Of a DNA stretch of 40,241 nt, positions 33,304 to 40,241 are shown in pieces. The notes beneath the pieces were generated by a model. The model ran no database searches, was not told where the DNA came from, and worked only from the letters and a program-made list of their open reading frames with translations. A program made the position numbers and the translations under genes. The DNA is from Prolixibacteraceae bacterium (GTDB lineage: Bacteria > Bacteroidota > Bacteroidia > Bacteroidales > Prolixibacteraceae). The DNA is taken from contig DPCJ01000128.1 of assembly GCA_003516705.1 (NCBI GenBank), positions 1 through 40,241 of the forward strand, read 5' to 3'. How positions within the stretch are numbered: position 1 is the first letter of the stretch; every line of letters begins with the position of its first letter.

Positions 33304-34689
33304 CTCGAACTCAATTAATCCGGCCAACTGTTCAACCGACATTCCTTTGGCAATGATTTTTTTGTTTTCGTCAAGCACATAAATACCTGGTGTTTTGCGG
33401 GCATCATACAAAACTTTAAACTGCGAAATGTGCTGTTCATCCCACACATTTATCCAATCGAAAAGGTTATGTTTTTGCAGAAATTCTTCCCATTCCGGTT
33501 TTTTGTCCATGGTATAAATTGCAAAAACCTGTAGCCCGTTGTTCTTGAATTTTGCATACACCTCGTCGTGAAATTTTGGAACAAACTCCTTGCAATGCGA
33601 ACAGCCGGGTTCGTAAATCAGAATTACAGTAACTTTTGCGTTGATTTTGTGTAGATTAACAAACTCACCGTCAAAAGTTTCGAGTGTAAGGTCGGGCGCT
33701 TTCAACCCAATCAGGTTATGTTCTGCAAACATTACGTTTTCCCTGATTTTTTTCATCGATTCTTCGGTTGTCCAGAATGCCTGCCCGGTCAGGTAGTACC
33801 GGCGTGCAATATCGACAAAAAGAGCATCCATCCCCATGATGTTGCTGTTGATGCTCGCATTCAGAAACCAGGAGGTCGCAAACTGAAAAATTCTTTTTTT
33901 TGGTTTTACATTTTCAATAAAAGTGATTACCTCTGTTTTTATTGAATCATAATTCTGATAAAGAATTTTTGTAAACCAGGTTTCGAGTTTGGGTTTGTAA
34001 AGCGGTGTGTATAAAAGCCGCTCGTCGGTGTAGTCGAAATAATCCCAGTAATGTGCCTTTTGAAAGTTGAAGCGGGCCAGCAACAGTAACGAATCACTTT
34101 TTTGCACTTCGTCAGAAAGCGTTGATACATCAACCGCCGGCACATAATTCGCTAATAAAAATGCCGATAAAAGGGTATTCGGAAAATCTTTTTTAATGGT
34201 GAACCAATAATTGTGCAATTCTGTGGTAATACCGTTGATTTCGTTTCTGACGGCTGTCTTCTCTTCGGGTGTGGCTGTTCCCAGTTTTTTATTTAATACT
34301 GCTCCTTTGGTTTGCATTTCTTTCAAAAACACAGTGTATTCCTGAAATTTTTCAGTTTCGGTAGCTCCCATTATCGTGATTTCTGATGCTGTGAATGAAG
34401 GTTTTGCCATCGAAAATTGCTGATCGGCACCCAGCAGAAAATCGAAATGGTTTTTATCGTCAAGATAGATTTTATACAAACCCTGCGGCAATAGTGAATC
34501 GCCGCTGAAAGTAGCATTACCGGCGCCATCAAAAACGGTTGAGTCTTTCAGGTAAATGTTACCGAGGTAATAATTTGCCAGCTTTATTTTCTGGTTTGGG
34601 GTCGAATCAATGGTGAGTTTTATTTGATAACCTTCGGCTCCGGCCCAACCCGAACCCAGCATTAACAAGAGGAGTATGAAATTCTTCAT
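33295..34689 (-). CDS. Periplasmic thioredoxin-like (TlpA/ResA-type) protein with DUF4369/DUF5106-like N-terminus
   Basis: 464 residues from the ATG at 34689; the open frame extends to 34737, but the 34689 start gives a normal signal peptide (KNFILLLLMLGSGWAGA). The N-terminal 120 residues form a beta domain like DUF4369 (QIKLTIDSTPNQKIKLANYYLGNIYLKDST spread over 20-50), the middle is helical and DUF5106-like, and the C-terminal redoxin domain has CSHC (363-366) in YEPGCSHCKEFVP. Such proteins are abundant in Bacteroidota and act as periplasmic or lipid-associated thiol oxidoreductases. It is not a lipoprotein here, as there is no lipobox cysteine. Confidence 0.83.
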   Translation of the reverse strand: MKNFILLLLMLGSGWAGAEGYQIKLTIDSTPNQKIKLANYYLGNIYLKDSTVFDGAGNATFSGDSLLPQGLYKIYLDDKNHFDFLLGADQQFSMAKPSFTASEITIMGATETEKFQEYTVFLKEMQTKGAVLNKKLGTATPEEKTAVRNEINGITTELHNYWFTIKKDFPNTLLSAFLLANYVPAVDVSTLSDEVQKSDSLLLLARFNFQKAHYWDYFDYTDERLLYTPLYKPKLETWFTKILYQNYDSIKTEVITFIENVKPKKRIFQFATSWFLNASINSNIMGMDALFVDIARRYYLTGQAFWTTEESMKKIRENVMFAEHNLIGLKAPDLTLETFDGEFVNLHKINAKVTVILIYEPGCSHCKEFVPKFHDEVYAKFKNNGLQVFAIYTMDKKPEWEEFLQKHNLFDWINVWDEQHISQFKVLYDARKTPGIYVLDENKKIIAKGMSVEQLAGLIEFELR

Positions 34690-34810
34690 TCGTTTTCCAA
34701 ATCTTTTCAGACCAAAAATAAAATAATTTAAAAACATAGCAGTTTATAATCTGCCGGGTTGAATTTTAAAATCCGATTGTTTGCGTAAATTCGGGCATTT
34801 CAGTAAAACT

Positions 34811-35713
34811 ATGCTTTCGGTAAATATTCCTGTTTTTAATATCGATGTAACGCCTCTTGTAAAACAACTTGTTTTGCAGGCAGAAAAGCTTCGTACCGGT
34901 TTCGAAATCAGGGTTTACGACGATGGCTCCAACGAAAAGATAAAGCTGGTGAACAGGGAAATTCAGCATTTGCCGGGAGTTGTGTACAAAGAGCTTCTGA
35001 AAAATCTGGGTCGTGCAGCCATCCGCAACAAAATGGGAATGGATTCAGTTTTTGAATACCTGCTTTTTATCGATGCCGATTCGCTGCCGGTAACTGAAAA
35101 TTACCTGCAAAACTACATGGGTAACCTCCAACAAAACCTGGTGGTTTGTGGCGGAACAGCCTACCGAAAGGAAAAACCCGCCGCTCTGGGCGAATTACTA
35201 CGTTGGTATTACGGCACGTATCGCGAAGCCATTCCGGCTGCGCAGCGAAACAATGCCAAAGGTTTTATTATTACATCGAATAATTTTCTGATTGAAAAAC
35301 GGGTTTTTGAAAAAATCCGGTTCCGCGAAAACATTGGAGTTTACGGGCACGAAGATACTTTGCTGGGCTACGATTTATTTAAAAGCGGAATCAGTATTTT
35401 GCATATCGATAATCCCGTTTTGCATACCGGGCTTGAAGATGCACCTGTTTTTCTTGAAAAAACACGGTTGGCGCTGAATAGTCTGTATAAAATTGATACT
35501 GAATTATTAAAGGAAGATTTGATTTTTGCCCTTCAGGTTAATTTTCTGAATCGTTACATTTCAATCAAACGCGTTGTTCCGGCTGTGTTTTTGCGCCTGT
35601 TTTTCAAAATGTTTCATCGTGTAATCGAAGCCAATCTGAAAGGCAGGTTTCCGGTTCTTTTGTTTCTCGATTTGTACAAGCTGGGCTATTACGCAACACT
35701 TGAAAAACAATAA
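34811..35713 (+). CDS. Family 2 glycosyltransferase
   Basis: 300 residues from the ATG at 34811, which gives the standard GT-A opening MLSVNIPVFN; an upstream Met at 34781 would add ten non-conserved residues. Nucleotide-sugar site VYDDGS (Asp37, Asp38) and metal-binding DAD (88-90) in LLFIDADS; GHED (179-182) provides the likely catalytic base. No strong transmembrane segment. Would add a sugar to a surface glycan or lipid, but no other glycan genes are near, so acceptor and donor are unknown. Divergent from the thioredoxin-like gene. Confidence 0.88.
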   Translation: MLSVNIPVFNIDVTPLVKQLVLQAEKLRTGFEIRVYDDGSNEKIKLVNREIQHLPGVVYKELLKNLGRAAIRNKMGMDSVFEYLLFIDADSLPVTENYLQNYMGNLQQNLVVCGGTAYRKEKPAALGELLRWYYGTYREAIPAAQRNNAKGFIITSNNFLIEKRVFEKIRFRENIGVYGHEDTLLGYDLFKSGISILHIDNPVLHTGLEDAPVFLEKTRLALNSLYKIDTELLKEDLIFALQVNFLNRYISIKRVVPAVFLRLFFKMFHRVIEANLKGRFPVLLFLDLYKLGYYATLEKQ

Positions 35714-35714
35714 A

Positions 35715-35759
35715 AAAAATAGTCATCGTATGACTTTGAGTCATGCGATGACTATTTTT
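35715..35759 (+). terminator. Long hairpin terminator of the glycosyltransferase gene; palindromic repeat copy 2
   Basis: Arms 35715-35735 and 35739-35759 pair over 21 bases with a single G-T wobble, around a TTG loop, starting directly after the stop codon and ending in five T. The inner 29 bases (35723-35751) match the hairpin at 9821-9849. Confidence 0.85.
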
Positions 35760-35826
35760 GAATTCCTTCTGTACTATCGCTCTTTTCCTACTTCCTCACT
35801 CCTCACTCACTCATTTACTAAATTCC

Positions 35827-36861
35827 TTACTCCCCAAGTTTAATTTCCCCGTATCGGCTGTCAATCCTTACTTTTCCTCCGCCCGATCCAATATTGCCGT
35901 TGAGCTGAATACTTGTATTCTCTTTTATCCGGTTGCCTTTGTAACGGTCTGTCGGGTAATCAATTCCGCAGTAGTTGCATTTGGCATCGAGCGAATAATT
36001 AAGGTTTCCTAATCCAAGATAAATTTGACCGTAAGAATTGGTAATATCAATTGATTCAAAATCGGGTGAAATTTTCTCGATTTTTATGCCGCCGTAACCA
36101 GCCCCGATGTAAAGTTTCCTGCTCAGTTTGCCAACCCTGATTTGTGTATATTTTGTATCGGCATTCAACGACACCACTTCTGCGAAATTGAATTTGTCGT
36201 ATCTCGATTCGGTTTGAATATCAGCAGCTTTGTCGGCTTCGATGTTTGAATATTTAGAGTTGAGCCGCAGATTTCCCAAGGTTCCCATTGAAATATCGGA
36301 GTAAGATACTTCGATTTCTGTATTCCCCGCTTCGTCAATATTTCCTTTTCCGTAAGCCAGGTTAATCTTTGTGCTAATGCCTTTTAGCGAAACCGCAGTA
36401 ATACTGCCATACTGAACGTCAAAACTTCCTTTTCCGGTAAGCTGGCCAACCACTACATTCCCATATTTATTTGACACTTCAAGGTTTTTATCCGAAGGAA
36501 CATTGATTACGTAATCGATACTGAAACGGTTATTTCCCCTGAAACTGTTTTCAAAAGTTGTTTCGGCATGTACAACTGAACCTGATTTACTGATTTTTAT
36601 ATCGATGTTGTTGATAATATCCGTTGCTTTGCTTTCGCTTGTTGATTCAACGGTTACAAGTACATCGATGGTAACTGTTGAGGCATTAGTGTTTACAAAT
36701 TTTACTTCGCCGAATTTGTTGCTGATTTGTAAACTTTCGATCCCGGCTGATGGCCACGATTCGTGGTATTTTTTTGTTTTCTCAATCGCAAGGGTGGTTT
36801 TTCCGGCTCCGATTAAAATCACAATCAGGAGCAAGGTTGTCAGTTTAAATGTTGTTTTCAT
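35827..36861 (-). CDS. Secreted beta-solenoid protein of the DUF4097 / GIN-domain type
   Basis: 344 residues. Signal peptide 1-25. The mature protein is a run of short beta strands with recurring patterns (SNKYGNVVVG, NLAYGKGNI, SNSKYSN-like turns, NSYGQIYLGL, DSRYGEIKLGE), typical of the right-handed beta-helix fold of DUF4097 and GIN 'auto-transporter head' proteins. Exact function is unknown; in Bacteroidota such proteins are often encoded after sigma/anti-sigma pairs and predicted to be envelope-stress related. Its ATG overlaps the anti-sigma stop by 17 bases, so it is the third gene of that operon. Confidence 0.78.
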   Translation of the reverse strand: MKTTFKLTTLLLIVILIGAGKTTLAIEKTKKYHESWPSAGIESLQISNKFGEVKFVNTNASTVTIDVLVTVESTSESKATDIINNIDIKISKSGSVVHAETTFENSFRGNNRFSIDYVINVPSDKNLEVSNKYGNVVVGQLTGKGSFDVQYGSITAVSLKGISTKINLAYGKGNIDEAGNTEIEVSYSDISMGTLGNLRLNSKYSNIEADKAADIQTESRYDKFNFAEVVSLNADTKYTQIRVGKLSRKLYIGAGYGGIKIEKISPDFESIDITNSYGQIYLGLGNLNYSLDAKCNYCGIDYPTDRYKGNRIKENTSIQLNGNIGSGGGKVRIDSRYGEIKLGE

Positions 36862-37429
36862 GGTTGTTGCTTTTTTGTTGTTTAACTTCCTGTAACTTAT
36901 TAACTATCATATTTATAATTTCGAGTTTTGCCTTGTAATATTCAATCATGGCATTAATCACGCGTTCGTCGTTTGGGTTTGCTGCCAGGTCGGTTTGCAG
37001 GGTTTTAAATCTTTTTTCAAAATCAGCCAGTTCTTCATTCATCACTTCCTGTTCAGCTTCAGAAATCAGTCCGTCGGCTTTGAGCGCATTCCACTGGTTC
37101 ATACCCGTGTTAATGGCGTTACTGTAGTAAAACTCAACTTCGCTGTATTCATCGGAAACTGAAGCAAGGGTAAACGGTTCGCCACTGTTTTCGCCGGGTA
37201 AACCTTTTTTGTCGGGCGCAAAATAAATATACGCCTGGTTGGCAGCGAGTAGCACAAAAATCACCGCTGCGGCCACTTTCCAAACCGTGTTTAACGTGAA
37301 TTTTTTTCGTTTTCCCTCCGCATTCAGTTTTGCCTGAAACCGTTCGAAATGACCGTCGGCCGGTTCAAAGTCGTTCAACGTTTCAAGGTTTTTCAGAATT
37401 AAATCTTCTATGTTATCTTTTGTCTTCAT
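36845..37429 (-). CDS. Membrane-anchored anti-sigma factor-like protein
   Basis: 194 residues from the ATG at 37429; a TTG three codons earlier is possible. The N-terminal cytoplasmic part (LKNLETLNDFEPADGHFERFQAKLNAE, spread over about 14-45) is helical and ends in a basic stretch, followed by one membrane segment (VWKVAAAVIFVLLAANQAYIYF, about 47-68) and a helical periplasmic domain to the C-terminus. It lies between an ECF sigma gene (5 bases upstream) and the DUF4097 gene. I see no clear ZAS zinc motif. The anti-sigma role is inferred from topology and position. Confidence 0.75.
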   Translation of the reverse strand: MKTKDNIEDLILKNLETLNDFEPADGHFERFQAKLNAEGKRKKFTLNTVWKVAAAVIFVLLAANQAYIYFAPDKKGLPGENSGEPFTLASVSDEYSEVEFYYSNAINTGMNQWNALKADGLISEAEQEVMNEELADFEKRFKTLQTDLAANPNDERVINAMIEYYKAKLEIINMIVNKLQEVKQQKSNNHENNI

Positions 37430-37434
37430 AATAA

Positions 37435-37989
37435 TCAATTGTATGAGTAAATTTCCTTGTCTTTCAGCAGTTCTCTCAGTTTGTTTTTTGCCCGCAGGTA
37501 TTGCGTTCGCGAGTTCGAGTTGCTGATTCCCAGAATCTCGCTGATTTCCTCGTGGTCGTAACCTTCAATCAGGTAAAGGCTCAAAACCACGCGGTAACCG
37601 TCGGGCAATTGTTGAATGGCATTTTTAATTGCCTCCATATTTACTTCTTTCAGTTCCATCTGGTAATCCGGAATCTGTGCGGTTTTTTCGCTTATTTCTT
37701 CCAGTTTTACCCTCTTTTTTTTCAGATGGTCCAAAGAACGGTTGATTACAATCCTTTTCAGCCAGGCGCCAAAACTCACTTCATTTTTGTACGATTCCAT
37801 GTTTCTGAAAGCGTTCAGAAAAGCTTCCTGCATTACATCTTCTGCTTCAGCCGGCTGATTGATAATTCGCATACAAACACTGTACATGGGTTTGTAATAG
37901 AGTTTATACAACTGAAACTGCGCTTTCTGGTTGCCCTCCCTGCACTGGTCTATAATTTCCTGGTGAATATTTTCGTAAAGCGTTTTCAA
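37435..37989 (-). CDS. ECF-type RNA polymerase sigma factor, apparent TTG start
   Basis: 184 residues. Region 2 spans about 22-92 (LYKLYYKPMYSVCMRIINQPAEAEDVMQEAF and FGAWLKRIVINRSLDHLKKKR), region 4 spans about 120-175 (QQLPDGYRVVLSLYLIEGYDHEEISEILGIS). These are all the usual core contacts, so it should be functional. The frame has no ATG before residue 35; the first in-frame stop upstream is at 38029-38031, and the natural start by homology is near the TTG at 37987-37989. Operon: sigma, anti-sigma, DUF4097. Probably autoregulated. Confidence 0.88.
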   Translation of the reverse strand: MKTLYENIHQEIIDQCREGNQKAQFQLYKLYYKPMYSVCMRIINQPAEAEDVMQEAFLNAFRNMESYKNEVSFGAWLKRIVINRSLDHLKKKRVKLEEISEKTAQIPDYQMELKEVNMEAIKNAIQQLPDGYRVVLSLYLIEGYDHEEISEILGISNSNSRTQYLRAKNKLRELLKDKEIYSYN

Positions 37990-38030
37990 TGTTTTTACTG
38001 TTTCTGAATCAATGACGACAATGATTTTTT

Positions 38031-38052
38031 AATGTTGCACACATTCAACATT
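38031..38052. promoter_or_regulatory. Inverted repeat upstream of the ECF sigma gene
   Basis: AATGTTG (38031-38037) and CAACATT (38046-38052) are perfect 7-base arms with an 8-base spacer, 42 bases before the TTG start. A run of T follows on the plus strand. It could be an operator, or a terminator-like structure. Confidence 0.4.
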
Positions 38053-38080
38053 TTTTTGTAGCAACTAATATAAACTGAAA

Positions 38081-38110
38081 AATCGGGTCTGCTCTGTGGC
38101 AAACCCGATT
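38081..38110 (-). terminator. Hairpin terminator of the 38145 gene
   Basis: On the minus strand AATCGGGT pairs with ACCCGATT over 8 bases, a 14-base loop, then TTTC, 35 bases after the stop. Arms are 38103-38110 and 38081-38088. Confidence 0.65.
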
Positions 38111-38144
38111 CCCATTTGTTTTTATGTAACAGCGAAGTATTAGT

Positions 38145-38852
38145 TTACAGCGAATTGTAAAATTTTACTACCTCAGCAAGCCCTTCCGGTTTATTAAGTT
38201 TGATTTTATTTTTCGAGATAAAGTTTTCGATTTTATCCCTGTTATCAGGGAATGCCTCCAAAACACTCTTTCTGTTACTTACAGGTAACGCCATCTCCGA
38301 ACCTATCCTGATATAATGTTCTTCAGCACGACGCACAAATTTTGCGGGTTCCGCTTCTTTGTATGCCCCCGGTTCGGTTGGTTCCTGATAAATTACACTC
38401 ACTTTCGAAAGCAGCGCCGCATTACCTTCTTGTTTTAGTACTAAGAATCCTTGTTTCGGTTTATTGCCAACTGAATAATTGCAATAAACCAGCCGATCGT
38501 TGCCAAAAACGGCATATTCTACGATTTCGGGTTTGGCAAGCGCAAGAATTTCCCCGGCGGGATTTTTAAATTCCAGGTCATCGTTGTACAAATTGTACCG
38601 CAGCGGAACATCATTGTACTGCGTTTTCATGGTGGTGTAAATGGTGCCGCTCACAAATTCGTTGTTCAGGTAAGGCGAACCTTTCACATCTTTTAAGTTG
38701 ATGTCGGTATTCCCGCTTTTGTTGAGCAACTGGTTCATCCGGTAAAAATCGGCCGTTTCCTTTAACTCGTAGCTTAATGAAAACTGAGCAAAGGCGCTTG
38801 TTGTAAAAGCAATGAACATTGTTAAAATCAGGTATTTTCTCATGGCGTTCAT
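38145..38852 (-). CDS. Secreted protein of unknown function
   Basis: 235 residues. Signal peptide 1-22 (cleavage likely after AFA, before QFS). ATG codons at 38852 and 38843 are both possible; AAGGAG about 13 bases before the first favours 38852. The mature protein is beta-rich in its first half (DINLKDVKGSPYLNNEFVSG, LYNDDLEF) and helical and basic at its end (NFISKNKIKLNKPEGLAEVVKFYN). No cysteine motif or domain I recognise. Found alone between the sigma operon and a divergent CDF gene. I can only say it is a periplasmic or outer-surface protein. Confidence 0.7.
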   Translation of the reverse strand: MNAMRKYLILTMFIAFTTSAFAQFSLSYELKETADFYRMNQLLNKSGNTDINLKDVKGSPYLNNEFVSGTIYTTMKTQYNDVPLRYNLYNDDLEFKNPAGEILALAKPEIVEYAVFGNDRLVYCNYSVGNKPKQGFLVLKQEGNAALLSKVSVIYQEPTEPGAYKEAEPAKFVRRAEEHYIRIGSEMALPVSNRKSVLEAFPDNRDKIENFISKNKIKLNKPEGLAEVVKFYNSL

Positions 38853-39058
38853 TTTTAGATTTCTACTCCTTAAAACATTTATTTTTTTTTGCGTTTTTTC
38901 TGAAAATCAATTCTGCAAATTATTTCTTTTTAAAAGACTGAAAAAAAAATATCGGAAGGTATTTTTTTTAGCACTTTGAATTTTTATTTTGCACGAACTT
39001 GTTTATTAGTTGTTTTCTTTTCTGTGATGTTCACAAATATGAAATAAAATTTGATATC

Positions 39059-39946
39059 ATGAGCGATGTTCACCAGGTTTCGATGCCAAAGCTTGTTTTC
39101 ACCATTTTTCTCAACTTGCTGATTACAACGGCGCAAGTTGCAGGCGGTATTATTTCGGGCAGTCTGGCGCTGATTTCTGATGCCATTCATAACCTCAGCG
39201 ACACGGTTTCTGTTGTACTGGCCTGGTTTGCGCAGGTGCTGAGCCGTAAACCAACGACACCAAAATCAACTTTTGGCTACAAACGCGCTGAAATTCTGGC
39301 TGCTTTCATTAATGCAATCGCGCTGATTGCTATTTCTGTTTACCTGATTTTTGAAGCTGTTGAAAGATTGATTACGCCGCAACCGGTTGATGCCCGCTGG
39401 ATGTTCTGGCTGGGACTGCTAGGTTTGGTTGCCAACGGACTTTCTGTTTTAATTCTCGAACGCGAAAAAAACAAGAATATCAACATCAGGGCGGCGTACC
39501 TGCATTTACTTGGCGATGCGATGACCTCGCTGGCTGTAATTGTTGGCGCAGCGCTCATCTGGATGTACAACATTGTGTGGGTTGATGCCGTGGTAACTAT
39601 TATAATCGGGGTATATCTTTTGGTGCATACCTGGAAATTGCTGAAAGAGTCGGTTACCATTTTAATGCAAATGACGCCTGCTGATTTGAATATTACTGAA
39701 ATTGAAAACGAATTAGCTGCACTTGATGGAATTAAATCGGTTCACCACATTCATGTGTGGAACCTGACAGATAAAATCCTGCATTTCGAATGTCATATCA
39801 GTCTTAAGGATGATTTGCCGGTTTCGGCAACTACAGCAATCACCCAAAAAGTTGAAAAATTATTGCACGATGAGTTCGAGATAGACCATGTTACTATTCA
39901 GTTTGAGTATGGGAGAAGTGTTAAAGTTGGTTGTGAATGCTCTTGA
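39059..39946 (+). CDS. Cation diffusion facilitator, zinc-type
   Basis: 295 residues from the ATG at 39059 (the frame opens at 38999, but MSDVHQVSMPKLVF is the natural start). Six membrane helices. The transport site is HNLSD (His44, Asp48) in helix 2 and HLLGD (His149, Asp153) in helix 5, the HD-HD set of zinc exporters such as ZitB and ZnT. The C-terminal cytoplasmic domain (about 205-290) has SVHHIHVWNL. It ends with GCECS: Cys292 and Cys294 could make a metal site that most CDF proteins lack. Exports Zn2+ (and perhaps Cd2+ or Co2+) in exchange for H+. Two bases separate it from the convergent uppP. Confidence 0.92.
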   Translation: MSDVHQVSMPKLVFTIFLNLLITTAQVAGGIISGSLALISDAIHNLSDTVSVVLAWFAQVLSRKPTTPKSTFGYKRAEILAAFINAIALIAISVYLIFEAVERLITPQPVDARWMFWLGLLGLVANGLSVLILEREKNKNINIRAAYLHLLGDAMTSLAVIVGAALIWMYNIVWVDAVVTIIIGVYLLVHTWKLLKESVTILMQMTPADLNITEIENELAALDGIKSVHHIHVWNLTDKILHFECHISLKDDLPVSATTAITQKVEKLLHDEFEIDHVTIQFEYGRSVKVGCECS

Positions 39947-39947
39947 T

Positions 39948-40241
39948 TTACAATATTTTCAAATCGATACCTGCAAAATACATCCCAAGAATTACAAGAC
40001 CAACCACAATACGATACCAGCCAAAAACTTTAAAACCATGTTTTGTGAGAAATCCGATAAAGAGTTTGATGGCAAGCAATGCAACAATAAAAGCCACAAT
40101 ATTGCCCACAGCTAAAACCTGGATATCGTGTGATGTAAATCCTGTTTCCGATTGATAAATCTTTAAAAGTTTGTATGATGTAGCCGCAAACATGGTTGGA
40201 ACAGCAAGAAAAAATGAAAATTCAGCTGCAGCTTTTCGGGT
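39948..40241 (-). CDS. uppP: Undecaprenyl-diphosphatase, C-terminal fragment (cut by window end)
   Basis: The last 97 residues; the gene continues past 40241, so an internal Met at 40193 is not the start. The visible part reads TRKAAAEFSFFLAVPTMFAATSYK, split over the first 24 residues, which is the diagnostic second conserved motif of UppP/BacA, followed by three membrane helices and the terminal MYFAGIDLKIL. The enzyme dephosphorylates undecaprenyl diphosphate at the outer face of the inner membrane to recycle the carrier for peptidoglycan and glycan synthesis. Confidence 0.92.
   Translation of the reverse strand, partial: TRKAAAEFSFFLAVPTMFAATSYKLLKIYQSETGFTSHDIQVLAVGNIVAFIVALLAIKLFIGFLTKHGFKVFGWYRIVVGLVILGMYFAGIDLKIL

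Overview
The window comes from a member of the Bacteroidota, probably a marine or sediment Bacteroidia of the Marinilabiliales/Prolixibacteraceae type (the order is an inference). The signs are a type IX secretion sorting domain on a secreted protease, promoters of the Bacteroidota form TTG-N19-TAnnTTTG, an ECF sigma factor with its anti-sigma partner, a compact menaquinone operon, and many short AT-rich intergenic repeats. There is no rRNA, tRNA, CRISPR array or insertion sequence that I can see.

Layout. 1-7.2 kb: lutA-like protein, MsbA-type ABC exporter, purB, a long NfeD membrane protease, and a metal permease of the SO_0444 type fused to a C-terminal HMA domain. 7.3-11.5 kb is an accessory stretch: a DUF1080 lipoprotein; a toxin-antitoxin-like pair (Xre-ImmA/IrrE protease and DUF4411 PIN protein) bracketed by imperfect 30-base direct repeats; a 338-base AT-rich gap; a small unknown gene; and a Shedu-type (DUF4263) nuclease gene. 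11.6-12.8 kb: DEAD-box RNA helicase. 13.1-20.2 kb: a seven-gene menaquinone operon, transcribed menI-menF-menD-menB-menA-menC-menE; menH is not in it. 20.3-21.7 kb: a freestanding archaeal-type ThrRS editing domain translationally coupled to a haem-binding-domain protein, and a second haem-binding-domain protein. 21.8-24.0 kb: T9SS-exported Lys-C-like serine protease.

24.0-31.4 kb is the most interesting region. A six-gene operon looks like the group 4 (Hyf/Hyc) membrane-bound hydrogenase and complex I, with antiporter-like subunits HyfB and HyfF, HyfC, HyfE, a large subunit and a small subunit. The large subunit has lost the N-terminal NiFe cysteines (A208 and T211 stand in their place). The small subunit has kept only one of the four proximal-cluster cysteines and carries a fused half-ferredoxin with exactly one complete cluster site. 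This fits the 'energy-converting hydrogenase related' (Ehr) class, whose reaction is not established, and the cluster loss makes this version more extreme.

31.6-40.2 kb: SulP anion transporter, thioredoxin-like lipid- or periplasm-facing protein, a family 2 glycosyltransferase, an ECF sigma/anti-sigma/DUF4097 operon, a secreted protein of unknown function, a zinc-type CDF exporter, and the C-terminal part of undecaprenyl-diphosphatase running off the window end. Hairpin repeats of one family occur at 9819-9851 and 35715-35759, and a different inverted repeat sits inside the Ehr-like operon at 27775-27866.
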